A stretch of DNA of 64,000 bases from Natronococcus sp. AD-5 (GCF_030734285.1 NZ_CP132294.1:2046001-2110000); one strand, 5' to 3'. Positions 45,687-54,856 are shown, counted from the first letter of the stretch. The notes: generated from the sequence alone by a model not told the origin. Made by a program: numbers and translations.

Positions 45687-45944
45687 GTGGAATCTCGTGC
45701 AAGGATTCTGGATCTATCGCTCGATGACCTCCGGGTTGATCTCGGAGACGGGGTCGATCGGCTCCAAGCATACGTCGAAGACGTCATTGCGGATCTCTCA
45801 AAGAATCGCCTCGCCGTCCACAAGAAGACCGAGCGCAAGAACGGGCTCTCGTACACCGAACGCTGGGTCCTGCTCTCAATCGACGCCGAAATCCCCGGCG
45901 AGTCATCTACTGGCTCACCGGAGGCAGCTGGCATCCACGGCTAA
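45687..45944 (+). pseudogene. Unknown gene fragment, repeat family B copy 1
   Basis: Eighty-five codons with LSLDDLRVDLGDGVDRLQAY, VEDVIADLSKNRLAVHKKTE and GLSYTERWVLLSIDAEIPGE, ending AAGIHG. The end (from LSKNR on) is repeated at 52325-52488. The preceding frame, with ETSWEVFDEPAALGDLSPSD, probably belonged to the same gene. Family unknown. From 45945 to 46413 only decayed, gene-free sequence is seen. Confidence 0.45.
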
Positions 45945-46413
45945 GGCTGACCCCGGGGAGGAACCATCCGCTCGAGAGTGCCTGAACTCTTCCAGGGATC
46001 CACACCACACTCCAGTCCGGCTATCCGTACGGCTCGCGTACTCATGTGTCTCTTTCTCGATCGGTCGTCGGTCCGGACGCGAGAGGCCCCACGCTGGGTC
46101 GCCCGAGGACACCAGTTGTCACCGGAGGACGCGTTCCGCCGGTCTCCTGTTGGCGAGGTAGCCGGCGGAGGGACGCGTGGAACCCACGAGATCGCGGTAC
46201 CCAACGCTATTCGCCCGCGCGACGCCCGCGGACGAAGTGGGCCCTCAACAGACGGTACCGGTTCCTACCGCGACGTAGATCACTTCGGACGGGTTGCTGA
46301 CGCGGCCGTCAGCGGCCGGACGACCCTGCGAGCACGGTCCGGTGGGCGCCCTTTGGCCCACACCGGCGACACCCCCGAAAAAACGCTTTGAGCGTCTCGA
46401 CCCGTGATCGCCA

Positions 46414-47922
46414 TCAGTCCGCTATCGGCGGTGCCGTGTCCGGCGGTTGCCGGTGGGCCGTTGCCTGTTCGAACGAGTACCCTAACTCGAGCAGCGTCGG
46501 CTCGTCGAACGGCCGTCCGAGGAGTTCCATGCCGACCGGCAATCCGTCGTCGGTGAATCCGGCGGGAATAGAGACCGCACTACAGAGCGACTGCGAGGCG
46601 ATGATCGTATTCGTTGCGAACGTCATCGTCTCATACTTCCCGTCCCGGATTTCGCGTTCCGTCGGGGGAACGACTTGCACGTCGGGATAGACGATCGCAT
46701 CGAGATCGTGTTTCGCGAATACGTTCAGAATCTCTTGCTGGAACGTTTGCTGTGCGTTTCGCCGCTTCCAGTATTCTAGATGGTCCGAGAGCTCGTTCGG
46801 GCCGTCTTCAGCAAATCCAATAAAGAGATCCAACAGGTCGTGGTACTGGCCGTTTTCGTAGAGTTCGCCGACAGAATCAACTGGCCCGTTGCGTTCGTCG
46901 AGGAACTCGTTGAGGTCACGCTTCGACTGCAGGATGTAGAGCATCGTTTCCTCGAGGGAGTCCTCCAACCGCGGAATCTCGATTGGATCGAGAAGTGTCG
47001 CTCCCATGTTCTCCATCGTCGTCAGCGCTCGTTTGATGACATCGTTGACCGGCGCAGCGGCGGGGTTCTCATCGTCACCGAACCCATCCCGAAGCACCCC
47101 GATTCGAGCGTCGTTCAACCCGTCTGCGAGGAGGGAGTTCGTATATGAGCCATGAACTGTGGCTAGCTCTGTTTGCCCGGTGAGTGCATCACGGTCGTCG
47201 TAGCCGACGAGGACATCGAGTAATTTGGCCGTATCACGGACCGTTCGTGTCATTGGGCCAGCCGTATCTTGCTGAGAGACCAGCGGGCTCATCCCGGTTC
47301 GACTGATCAATCCGGGCGTCACACGGAACCCGACGAGGTTATCGAACGACGCAGGGACGCGGATCGAGCCACCGCAATCCGTCCCGATACCGACAGTGCC
47401 CAGGTTCGCAGCGACTGCCGCTCCGGTCCCGCTACTTGACCCACCTGGATCTCGCGTCAGGTCGTACGGATTCTTCGTCCGACCACTGACTGAGGAAAAC
47501 CCGAACCACGACGTGGCCCAGTCCGGCAGAGTAGTCTTCGCCAGAATAATCGCCCCTGCGTCGCGCAACCGCTGGGTTACGTCCGCGTCCGTCTCGGGGA
47601 GATACCCGTCGAACGCTTCCGAACCGTACGTCGTCGGAAGATCCGTCGTTTCGACGTGATCTTTGACGAGCACGGGAATTCCGTGGAGCGGTCCGACGAA
47701 CGTACCTGATTCGGCGAACATTTGGTCAAGCTTGGCCGCTCGTTCCGACGCGGTCTCATTGACCGTCACGATCGAATTGAGCTCGGGACCGTCACGATCG
47801 TAGGCAGCGATCCGTTCGAGATACCGGTCAACGAGTTCCTCGCTGGTAAGCGTTCCAGCTTCGAACGCCCGATGGAGTTGGTCGATCGTCGCTTCTTCGA
47901 TGGTACGGTTTTTGGTCCCCAT
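46414..47922 (-). CDS. Amidase signature family protein
   Basis: 502-residue serine hydrolase of the amidase signature family (as in GatA and bacterial amidases). Catalytic Lys is in HGIPVLVKDH (about residue 86), the cis-Ser and nucleophile Ser in DPGGSSSGTGAAVAANLG (about 160-177) and IGTDCGGSIRVPAS (about 178-191). The C-terminal AVSIPAGFTDDGLPVGMELL is standard. It is not part of a GatCAB operon, so general amide hydrolysis is likelier than tRNA amidation. Expected in the cytoplasm; no signal peptide. It adds to the number of amide hydrolases in the window (positions 314, 1568, 2758, 13793). Confidence 0.93.
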   Translation of the reverse strand: MGTKNRTIEEATIDQLHRAFEAGTLTSEELVDRYLERIAAYDRDGPELNSIVTVNETASERAAKLDQMFAESGTFVGPLHGIPVLVKDHVETTDLPTTYGSEAFDGYLPETDADVTQRLRDAGAIILAKTTLPDWATSWFGFSSVSGRTKNPYDLTRDPGGSSSGTGAAVAANLGTVGIGTDCGGSIRVPASFDNLVGFRVTPGLISRTGMSPLVSQQDTAGPMTRTVRDTAKLLDVLVGYDDRDALTGQTELATVHGSYTNSLLADGLNDARIGVLRDGFGDDENPAAAPVNDVIKRALTTMENMGATLLDPIEIPRLEDSLEETMLYILQSKRDLNEFLDERNGPVDSVGELYENGQYHDLLDLFIGFAEDGPNELSDHLEYWKRRNAQQTFQQEILNVFAKHDLDAIVYPDVQVVPPTEREIRDGKYETMTFATNTIIASQSLCSAVSIPAGFTDDGLPVGMELLGRPFDEPTLLELGYSFEQATAHRQPPDTAPPIAD

Positions 47923-48011
47923 GTTCTACATCTTCCATGGAATAGCGCATAGTTCTGCGGGGGTCCCAGAAACGTTGTCGCGCCTCGACTGCGGTCTTCC
48001 CTGAGTGTCTA

Positions 48012-48317
48012 TCAGTCGTCGACACACGCTGCACAGACGAGATACTCTTCTGACCCCAGTATCGTGTCTCCACATTCACGACAGATCGACGTCTCCGCGA
48101 TGTCTCGCTCCGTGACAGAACCGTCATCGGTCTCCACCCACGCCGCAAACGGGTTGATCTTCTCGCCGGTTTGCTCTTCGAACAGATGCGTCTGCTGGCG
48201 CTGCACAGCCTCCGCCGCAGAGTGCCTAAACGCCCACATCCAGCCTACAACGACACAGCCCAGTCCGATCAACAGCACGACATCGAGCCCGCTAGTGCCG
48301 GCAATACTGCCGATCAT
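48012..48317 (-). CDS. Small membrane-anchored zinc-ribbon-like protein
   Basis: 101 residues from ATG 48317; a GTG start at 48404 would add 29 mostly non-conserved residues. One membrane span, LDVVLLIGLGCVVVGWMWAF, is followed by a polar linker and a C-terminal CREC..CAAC pair (SICRECGDTILGSEEYLVCA) able to bind zinc. Similar span-plus-ribbon proteins are frequent haloarchaeal hypotheticals. Role unknown. It lies upstream of the amidase gene on the same strand, 90 bp from its start. Confidence 0.6.
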   Translation of the reverse strand: MIGSIAGTSGLDVVLLIGLGCVVVGWMWAFRHSAAEAVQRQQTHLFEEQTGEKINPFAAWVETDDGSVTERDIAETSICRECGDTILGSEEYLVCAACVDD

Positions 48318-48439
48318 CTTCGTGACCTCGCCGCGAAACCGATTCGTTCGCTCTCCCACATCTGGACTACCGATCCGTCCTGACTCCACCAGTGAAAAGG
48401 GCACGGTTTCCTGTCGTCCCGATGCATCCGGTTTTCCCG

Positions 48440-49060
48440 GCGCTGCGTCACTTGTCCCTCGTACCCTCCGCTGCCAGGTCCGAGACGGGTCGGCGCAGCG
48501 TTTCGAGCGGAATCGAGCCGCTCACGAATACACTCGCCGGCGGGGTCGCTCGTGACGGCGGCCGAGGACGACCATCACGAGGCCAAACGGACCGGCGGCG
48601 TACTTCGTGTGAGCGACGGGTGTCCAGGTCGGCGGTTGACTGTCCAGGCCAGCAGATCGTCGAACTGGTCGGACAACTGGGAAGTGATGAGCACGATGAG
48701 GACAGCGTCTTCTGGATGCAGTGTGGCGACCGCTGTTATCGTCGTGGGTGGCCGGGCCCCTGACTGTCCCGTTATCTGCAGCGCTCAACTCGGGTGCCGC
48801 TCATCCTCGGGGATCAACTCGGGGTCGACCGTGACGAGATCGAACTCGTCGGCTCCTCAGATCCACGACGCGACGGACCCGAGAATCTCGTCGTCGTGCC
48901 GTTCGGTGTCCGCCCGCTTCATGATCATGTTCTCGACAACTCGGTCAGTCAGGGCGACAGCCTCCCAACCCTTGCCCTCCACGACACGACCGGTTCGTCC
49001 GGGAGCAACGACTTCGCTCCGCTCAGTCACCAGAGAGTTTCGCTCTTTCGAACGACAACG
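48440..49060. pseudogene. Decayed coding sequence including repeat family C copy 2
   Basis: Several short protein-like frames without a complete gene. On the plus strand 48820-48975 reads LGVDRDEIELVGSSDPRRDG then PENLVVVPFGVRPLHDHVLD, related to 8643-8786. On the minus strand near 48640-48760 a peptide LHPEDAVLIVLITSQLSDQF looks like former coding sequence of something else. No start or intact domain. Confidence 0.4.
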
Positions 49061-49192
49061 AGGCGCGTGAGTCTACCACGCCAAGGGTTTTCGGAGTGGC
49101 CATATCTGCCTCGGACACTCCATTAACCGCCCCGCGCTCTGGACTCGCCAAACACGACCACCACCGACACCCTCCCGCCGTCGATGGACAGG

Positions 49193-49200
49193 CCCTTTAC
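49193..49200 (+). promoter_or_regulatory. TATA-like box of the FKBP gene
   Basis: The ccctttac-like segment lies about 28 bp before the ATG at 49225, consistent with a leaderless transcript, and supports this start over the upstream ATG at 49096. Confidence 0.35.
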
Positions 49201-49224
49201 CCCTCACGACACTACCGAGTACCC

Positions 49225-49701
49225 ATGCCGATCGAAACCGGCGACGCGGTCACGATCGAGTACACGGCCCGGTTCGCCGACGGCCTCGTGTTCGATACGA
49301 CGCGCAAAGACGTCGCCGAGGAGACGGGGCTGGCCGAGCGGCTGCCCGATCGCGAGTACGAACCGCTCACCGTCGAGGTTGGCGACGACGAGCTCATCGA
49401 GGGGGTCACCGACGCGCTCGTCGGGATGGCAGCGGGCGACGAGACGACGATCACGGTCCCACCGGAGAACGCATACGGCGAGCGATCCGACGACCGAGTC
49501 GTCGAATACCCGACCGTCGAGTTCGAGCAGATACTCGAGTCGGAAGGCCGGTCCCTCGAGATGGGGATACAGATCGGGTCCGAGGACGGAAACGTCGGCG
49601 AAGTCACGCATATCGATCCGGAGATCACTCGGATCGACTTCAATCACCAGCTGGCGGGCGAGACGCTCGAGTTCGACCTCGAGGTCCTCGAGGTCGACTG
49701 A
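49225..49701 (+). CDS. FKBP-type peptidyl-prolyl cis-trans isomerase, SlyD-like
   Basis: 158 residues that speed cis-trans change at proline and probably act as a chaperone. FKBP core: GDAVTIEYTARFADGLVFDT at the start, PLTVEVGDDELIEGVTDALV (about 55-74) and VPPENAYGERSDD (about 88-100). An insert-in-flap domain follows, with a VGEVTHIDPEITRIDFNHQL segment and a final LAGETLEFDLEVLEV strand, as in archaeal SlyD-like proteins. It is cytoplasmic, with no signal peptide. It is a normal housekeeping-type gene among relics, and unlike them it shows no damage. Confidence 0.93.
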   Translation: MPIETGDAVTIEYTARFADGLVFDTTRKDVAEETGLAERLPDREYEPLTVEVGDDELIEGVTDALVGMAAGDETTITVPPENAYGERSDDRVVEYPTVEFEQILESEGRSLEMGIQIGSEDGNVGEVTHIDPEITRIDFNHQLAGETLEFDLEVLEVD

Positions 49702-49780
49702 GCCGTGACGGCCGGGGTGAGAGGGTCCGAAGCTGAGCCTCTCGCCCGGCCCGCGCCGGCAGGATCACCCAGAGCGAAGC

Positions 49781-50053
49781 GGATACACCTACCAGATAAC
49801 TGCTAGAGGAAAAGAAGTCCTCACAGCGGCCCAAGAAGACTACAACCTCACGCCGATCGAAGAGGGTGAAGTCCGTCAGCGTTTCAACGATCTAGAGGCA
49901 CGCGTGGAGAAACTCGAGCAGGAGAACGAGAAGCTCCGAAGTGTGTTCTATGATCCCCACGAGAATTACGACACACTCGATGAATGGGTTGAAGCGATCC
50001 GTGACAATGTCGTCACACTTCAGGAGAAGTGGCGGAAAGAAGACCAAGAGTAA
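49781..50053 (+). pseudogene. wHTH-coiled-coil relic, copy A'
   Basis: Ninety codons plus stop: GYTYQITARGKEVLTAAQED, YNLTPIEEGEVRQRFNDLEA and RVEKLEQENEKLRSVFYDPH to KWRKEDQE. It lacks the first 60-70 residues with the recognition helix. The beginning matches the intact paralogue at 6469-6945 (its EGYTYQITERG) and its end duplicates 44819-44983. The breakpoint lies just after the FKBP gene, in gagcgaagc. Confidence 0.75.
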
Positions 50054-50068
50054 AATGAGGGTTTCGGC

Positions 50069-50226
50069 TCACTGCTCGTCAGTCGCAGCAATGTCATAGT
50101 CATCGATCTTTTCGGGCCTGTTGCGGGGACCTATTTCAAAGCGCCATGTCTCGCCAGCGGCGAACTCAAGCGTCAGGTCGCGGAGATCATCCAACTTGTC
50201 GCCGTCTTCGTCGTAGAGCGAGAGTT
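50069..50226 (-). pseudogene. FxLYD-type domain C-terminal relic, copy A'
   Basis: Reads LYDEDGDKLDDLRDLTLEFA then GETWRFEIGPRNRPEKIDDY and ends DIAATDEQ. It is better preserved than copy A. The N-terminal signal and lipobox are missing. Confidence 0.55.
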
Positions 50227-50448
50227 ACTCCGCATTCGGAAGATTTCGGAGGTGTACGAGCAGGAGCTGGAGGTCCGGCTTCCGATCGGGTCGCTCACCC
50301 GGGCAGCGCTCACCGCCGGCGAGCTGACGACGATCGGCGGGATTCTCATCAGCCTTGATGAGGGTTGCGAAGCGACGAGCGCGATCAAAACCGCCTACAC
50401 CGAGGGTGGCATCGATAACGTCGACGACCTGCTCGAGAATTTTTACAA
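50227..50448 (+). pseudogene. Unknown gene fragment, copy A'
   Basis: Reads LLRIRKISEVYEQELEVRLP, IGSLTRAALTAGELTTIGGI and then AIKTAYTEGGIDNVDDLLEN. Sequence identity with copy A ends at tttttaca, where the TnpB remnant begins, so the two were joined by insertion of that element. Confidence 0.45.
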
Positions 50449-50451
50449 TCA

Positions 50452-50867
50452 CGAATCGAGGAGAAGACAGCGGAACACGGTATTCCCGTGGAATACGTGT
50501 ATCCGCACTACATGTCTTTGACGTGCCACGCGTGCCAGCACAGTGAGTACAGGCTACATCAGGGCACGTTCAGGTGTACGAATCCCGATTGTTGGGTGTC
50601 GGAGTATCAAGCGGATTTGAACGCAGCAGCAAAAATCGCACAGCGATTGTATCCGTGGGGACAGAGCCTGCCTCGGAAAACGGTGGGCGATGACTCGCTT
50701 CGGAGTGGGGGCCAGTGGTTGGCCCACCAAGACACGTCATCGAGCGGCGAACTCCCGTCTGAGAAGCGGGCTTCCGATGACAACGTGTCACCTATCTCAC
50801 CAGTAGTGGGAACGGGGGCGGCGCGGAAGACCGGTGACGCGCATACGTCTATGAAACCTCAATCCCG
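50452..50867 (+). pseudogene. tnpB: TnpB (IS200/IS605 type) C-terminal fragment
   Basis: Frame begins RIEEKTAEHGIPVEYVYPHY and shows the TnpB zinc finger CHACQHSEYRLHQGTFRCTN with CxxC...CxxC, followed by the last RuvC piece ADLNAAAKIAQRLYPWGQSL. The first 75% of TnpB, with the other RuvC acidic residues, is absent, so it cannot cut DNA. No stop codon separates it from the following hairpins; the frame runs on to 51042. TnpB is known as an RNA-guided nuclease whose guide RNA comes from the 3' end of its own element. Confidence 0.88.
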
Positions 50868-50927
50868 CTACTCGGATATTCCACCCGTAGTGGAAGCCCC
50901 CGCCGTGAACGGCGGGCGAGGATGTCA
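50868..50927 (+). mobile_element. Right end of an IS200/IS605 element with two hairpins
   Basis: TTCCAC/GTGGAA (50879-50884 and 50890-50895) and CCCGCCGT/ACGGCGGG (50899-50906 and 50909-50916) form two adjacent stem-loops, followed by cgaggatgtca. In IS200/IS605 elements this position is the transposase-recognised right end and, in TnpB systems, the scaffold part of the guide RNA. It joins directly to the stop codon of the lipoprotein gene at 50925. Confidence 0.7.
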
Positions 50928-52055
50928 CTCTCCGCTCTCGGCGGTACCGAGTCGCGACCAGTCCCAGTCGACACCCTGTGACGACCGGAAGCCAATACTC
51001 ATTTCGTCCTCGATCCCCTCGGTTTCATCCGTGCTCACGTAGCCAAGGACAGTGCCATCGAGATCTTGGATCCAGAACTCGATCCCGTTCGAACTGTCGG
51101 CAACAAATCGGCAATCAACTGTTTCGTCTACTAGACTCGGCATTCTCGAGTACTCAGCGAGGATCTCTGCACCACTTCCGGTTTCTCGAGCAATTCGAAT
51201 TGAACCCTGTGGATCGATAATGAGCCGCCAACCGGGCGTCTCTGTGGACCACACGTCCTCTTCCATCCCGAAAAGGATCCATGGCTGGGCGGTATCTGGG
51301 GACGGTCGCATAAGTACGGAGACCTCACGGCCGTCCTCGGGGTAGTTCGGGAGTCCTTGACCGGGGAAGGATCGAACGTTCGAGTCGCCCGCTTGCCGGA
51401 GACCCTGCGTCGAGTCCTCGTGGAGGGCAGCATCTGCGGTCACTGTCGCATCGCCGCCCCCATCAAGTGTCCATGCCGTTGGCAGCGTACCACTGTCGTA
51501 TCCCTCGAAGTCGTCGATCAGCGGCGTCTCCGACGCGTTCGATCCGCCATCGCCGTCGCCGGGTTCGCTGATCTCGAGTTCATACGAGGCCGTTCCCGCG
51601 CAATTAGTAAGAGGGAACGAGTACACGCCGGTCTCACCCGGTTGAGGACTGGTCTCGTTGGGGAAATAGACGCTAGCGAGTTCAGTCTCGTTCTCGTTAT
51701 AAATCCTGACGTCGATATCGCTGTTCACCTCCTCGTCGCCGGTGTTCTTGAGCTCGACGTGGACAGAACACTCGTCGCCCCGCTCCTCGCCTCTCCAAGT
51801 ATAGGTATGGCGAAGCGCTGAGAGAGAGTCACTGAGACTCTCGGCAATGATCGCATCCCCCTCTACAGACTCGTCTTCGTAGAGTTGCTCGTCGTCAGTG
51901 GATTCGCTTGATTCGTTTACCAACTCGTCAGTACTCTCGTTGCTCTCGGTAGGCTCGCTACCCTCGTTATCGATCGACTCAACGAGGTCTGCACATCCGG
52001 CTAACGGAACCGAAAGTGTCGATCCGATACCCCCGAGTATCGCACGCCGTCGCAT
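50925..52055 (-). CDS. Tat lipoprotein with LamG/jelly-roll-like C-terminal domain
   Basis: 376 residues. MRRRAILGGIGSTLSVPLAG followed by Cys is a Tat signal with lipobox. After a Ser/Glu/Asp-rich linker (about 25-80) comes a beta-sandwich of FxLYD-like type (about 85-170, HVELKNTGDEEVNSDIDVRI, NETELASVYFPNETSPQPGE). Residues about 185-370 have LIDDFEGYDSGTLPTAWTLD and then IIDPQGSIRIARETGSGAEI and EFWIQDLDGTVLGYVST. This is the pattern of concanavalin-like carbohydrate-binding domains. It should sit on the outer face of the membrane. Ligand unknown. The stop lies inside the TnpB element end. Confidence 0.8.
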   Translation of the reverse strand: MRRRAILGGIGSTLSVPLAGCADLVESIDNEGSEPTESNESTDELVNESSESTDDEQLYEDESVEGDAIIAESLSDSLSALRHTYTWRGEERGDECSVHVELKNTGDEEVNSDIDVRIYNENETELASVYFPNETSPQPGETGVYSFPLTNCAGTASYELEISEPGDGDGGSNASETPLIDDFEGYDSGTLPTAWTLDGGGDATVTADAALHEDSTQGLRQAGDSNVRSFPGQGLPNYPEDGREVSVLMRPSPDTAQPWILFGMEEDVWSTETPGWRLIIDPQGSIRIARETGSGAEILAEYSRMPSLVDETVDCRFVADSSNGIEFWIQDLDGTVLGYVSTDETEGIEDEMSIGFRSSQGVDWDWSRLGTAESGE

Positions 52056-52324
52056 AGACGTATGTTATCTAAGTCGCGAATAACAGTACCGAATGCGTAT
52101 TTGTCAGCCTCTATTACTTTAGTTATTGGTCTGTTCGATCAGTTGAATTGAAAAGTGACTTCGTCGACAGTTCGAATATCTGTCCCTGATCGAGCGTGCC
52201 GCCACGTTCGAACGCGAGTACCGGGATTTCGGCTGGAATCGAGGAGTCATTCATCCGTGTCACGAACACATGAACCCGGGATGATCGAGACGTCCGCGAA
52301 GCGGCTCGTCCATCGAGAACGATC

Positions 52325-52488
52325 AACGCGCTGCTTGACCTCTCGAAGAATCGTATGGCCGTCCGCAAACAGACCGAACAGAAGCACGGCCTCTCGTATA
52401 CAGAACGTCAGATCCTGCTACCGACGGACGCCGAGATTCCCGACGAGTCACCCGCCGGCTCGCCGGAGACGGCTGACGTCCACGGCTG
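52325..52488 (+). pseudogene. Unknown gene fragment, repeat family B copy 2
   Basis: Reads LLDLSKNRMAVRKQTEQKHG then LSYTERQILLPTDAEIPDES and ends ETADVHG before TGA, the partner of the end of 45687-45944. Nucleotide similarity continues about 200 bp past the stop in both copies. From 52489 to 52801 there is otherwise no gene. Confidence 0.5.
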
Positions 52489-52801
52489 AGACTGCGCACG
52501 GGGACGAGCCACCGCTCGAGAGAGTCCACGCACTCATAAAGAACAACAACACGCTTCCAGTACGGCGGTCCGAACGGGTCGCGTAGTCGCGGGTTCCTTC
52601 CTCGATCGGTCGTCGTCGGACCGGGCTCGAGACAACTCCCAGTGGTTCGTCCGCGGACACCCGCTATCACTGGACCAAGCGCTCCGCTGGTCTCCTGATA
52701 TCGGGGACCGCGTGGATTCAGGGGCGGTAGCGGAAGCACCTCTCGCCCTCCTCCGATCACAGCCATGAGAACACAACGGCTAATTCGAATCGCCTCAGCT
52801 C

Positions 52802-54592
52802 CTACTCGACGGTGACGCTCTTCGCGAGGTTTCGCGGTTTGTCGATCGACCGTCCGAGCCGATTGGCAACCCAGTAGGAGACCAACTGCAACTGGACGTT
52901 CGCCAGCACCGGCGTTAGCTGCGGATGGGTCGACGGCACCTCCAACACGTGATTGGCGTACCGCCCGACCTCGTCGGGTGCGTCGGTCACCGCGACGACC
53001 GGCGCCTCGCGGGCCTCGACCTCTTTGACGTTGCCCAGCGTCTTCTCCAAGCTCGAGCCCTCGGTCAACAGCGCAAAGACCGGCGTCGCCTCGGAGACAA
53101 GCGCCAGCGGTCCGTGCTTCAACTCGCCCGCTGCAAAGCCTTCGGCGTGCTTGTAGGTGATCTCCTTCATCTTGAGCGCACCCTCGAGGGCAACCGGGGC
53201 GGCGTACTCCCGGCCGATGAAGAAGTAGGCGTCCGCGTCGACGTACGCGTCGGCGACCTCCCGCGCCCGCGAGGAGTCTAGGATATTCTGGACCTGGTCG
53301 GGGAGTTCGCGCAGCGCCTCGAGGAACGCCAGGCTGGCGTCACCAGTCAGCGCGCCTGCGACCAGCGCCAGCGCGACCTGCTGGCTCGCGAACGTTTTGG
53401 TCGCCGCGACGCCGATCTCGGGGCCGGCCCGGATGTAGCAGACGTGGTCGCACTCGCGGGCGGCCGAACTCCCGACCGTATTCGTCAGCGCCAGCGTCGT
53501 CGCGTCGGCACCGTTGGCTTCCCGCAGGGCGCGCATCGTGTCGGCGGTCTCGCCGCTCTGGGTGACGCCCACGACGAGCGTCCCCTCGTCGACTGGCACC
53601 GCGTCGGCCGTGTATTCACTGGCCAAAAACGACTGCGTTGGCACACCCTGCTCGCGCAATAGGCGGGCACCGTAGCGCGCGGCGTGATACGAGGTGCCGC
53701 AGGCGACGAACTGGACCAGCCCGTCGGGGTCAAGGGTGGCGACCTCCTCAAGCATGATCTGACCTTCGAGTTCGTCGACGCGCCCGCGCAGACACTGGCG
53801 GATCGCCCGCGGCTGCTCGTGGATCTCCTTTTGCATGTAGTGGTCGTAGCCGCTCTTAGCCGCGTCCTCGGGATCCCAGCTGATCGTCTGCACCGACGTC
53901 TCGACGACGGTTCCCGTCTCGTCGGTCACCGTGACGCCGTCGGGGGCGATCGTCGCGAACTCGCCGTCATCGAGGTAAATTACCTGATCCGTATACTCGA
54001 TGAATGCGGGGACGTCGCTGGCCAAGTAGTGGCCGTCGTCGCCGACGCCCAGCACCAGCGGAGACTCGTGGCGAGCAGCGTAGACCGTCTCGCTTCCCTG
54101 GAACACTGCCGCGACGGCGTAACTCCCCTCGAGTTGTGCGATGGTTTCGCGGAAGGCAGTCTTGCGATCACTACCGACCTCGAGGCGTTCTTCGATCAGG
54201 TGGGGGATGACCTCGGTGTCGGTCTCGCTCTCGAACTCGTGGCCCCGTGCCGCGAGTTCGTCGCGCAGCGACTGATAGTTCTCGATGATCCCGTTGTGAA
54301 CGACGGCCACCGCGTCCGTACAGTCGGTATGCGGATGGGCGTTGGCATCTGACGGCGGGCCGTGGGTGCTCCAGCGGGTGTGCCCCAGTCCGGCTGCTCC
54401 CTCGACGCTGCCGTCAGGTAGTGCGTCCTCGAGGGTCTCGACCGCTCCCTGGCGCTTTTCGACTGCTATCGAGGAGTCCGCAAGGGCGACGCCGGCCGAG
54501 TCGTAGCCGCGATACTCGAGTCCCTCCAGCCCCATCAGCAGGACGTCGAGCGTCTCGCCCTCATCACCCGTATAGCCGATGATGCCACACAT
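52802..54592 (-). CDS. glmS: Glutamine--fructose-6-phosphate aminotransferase (isomerizing)
   Basis: 596 residues. Makes glucosamine 6-phosphate from fructose 6-phosphate and glutamine, the first step of UDP-N-acetylglucosamine synthesis for glycoproteins. N-terminal glutaminase (about 1-230) with nucleophile Cys 2 (MCGIIGYTG), LGHTRWSTHG and HNGIIENYQSLRDEL. Two SIS domains (about 270-600) with CGTSYHAARYGARLL, GVTQSGETADTMRAL and FFIGREYAAPVALEGALKMK, ending KPRNLAKSVTVE with the catalytic Lys. Full-length and intact. Its ATG overlaps the stop of a 19-codon upstream frame (TAATG), suggesting coupled translation. Confidence 0.96.
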   Translation of the reverse strand: MCGIIGYTGDEGETLDVLLMGLEGLEYRGYDSAGVALADSSIAVEKRQGAVETLEDALPDGSVEGAAGLGHTRWSTHGPPSDANAHPHTDCTDAVAVVHNGIIENYQSLRDELAARGHEFESETDTEVIPHLIEERLEVGSDRKTAFRETIAQLEGSYAVAAVFQGSETVYAARHESPLVLGVGDDGHYLASDVPAFIEYTDQVIYLDDGEFATIAPDGVTVTDETGTVVETSVQTISWDPEDAAKSGYDHYMQKEIHEQPRAIRQCLRGRVDELEGQIMLEEVATLDPDGLVQFVACGTSYHAARYGARLLREQGVPTQSFLASEYTADAVPVDEGTLVVGVTQSGETADTMRALREANGADATTLALTNTVGSSAARECDHVCYIRAGPEIGVAATKTFASQQVALALVAGALTGDASLAFLEALRELPDQVQNILDSSRAREVADAYVDADAYFFIGREYAAPVALEGALKMKEITYKHAEGFAAGELKHGPLALVSEATPVFALLTEGSSLEKTLGNVKEVEAREAPVVAVTDAPDEVGRYANHVLEVPSTHPQLTPVLANVQLQLVSYWVANRLGRSIDKPRNLAKSVTVE

Positions 54593-54651
54593 TAGGCATC
54601 CACCCGCTCAGATCGGTATTCCTTCCGTACAGATTCACAGAGAGCTGGCAT
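54592..54651 (-). CDS. Possible leader peptide or end of a lost gene before glmS
   Basis: A 19-codon frame starts ATG 54651 (MPALCESVRKEYRSERVDA) and ends in TAA that overlaps glmS ATG by one base. A TATA-like aataaatt at 54685-54692 would start transcription near 54660, just before it. It could be a leader peptide controlling glmS translation by reinitiation. It could also be the remaining 3' end of a former upstream gene. Codon use is unremarkable; there is no direct proof of translation. Confidence 0.35.
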   Translation of the reverse strand: MPALCESVRKEYRSERVDA

Positions 54652-54856
54652 AGTCGTTACACCAACATTCATGGTCTCTCTACAATTTATTTCTTCCGGT
54701 GGTTAAATATATAATATTATGTATTGGCATATAGTTATAGAGATGATCGTGTAGCCGGCGATTTGAAGAACTACCGAGCTACAGGGCCGTCCGCTGCAGC
54801 GAGGTCGACGCCGCCGCTATTGACCCGGCCCACCTCTGAGTCGATTATCTCACTCT

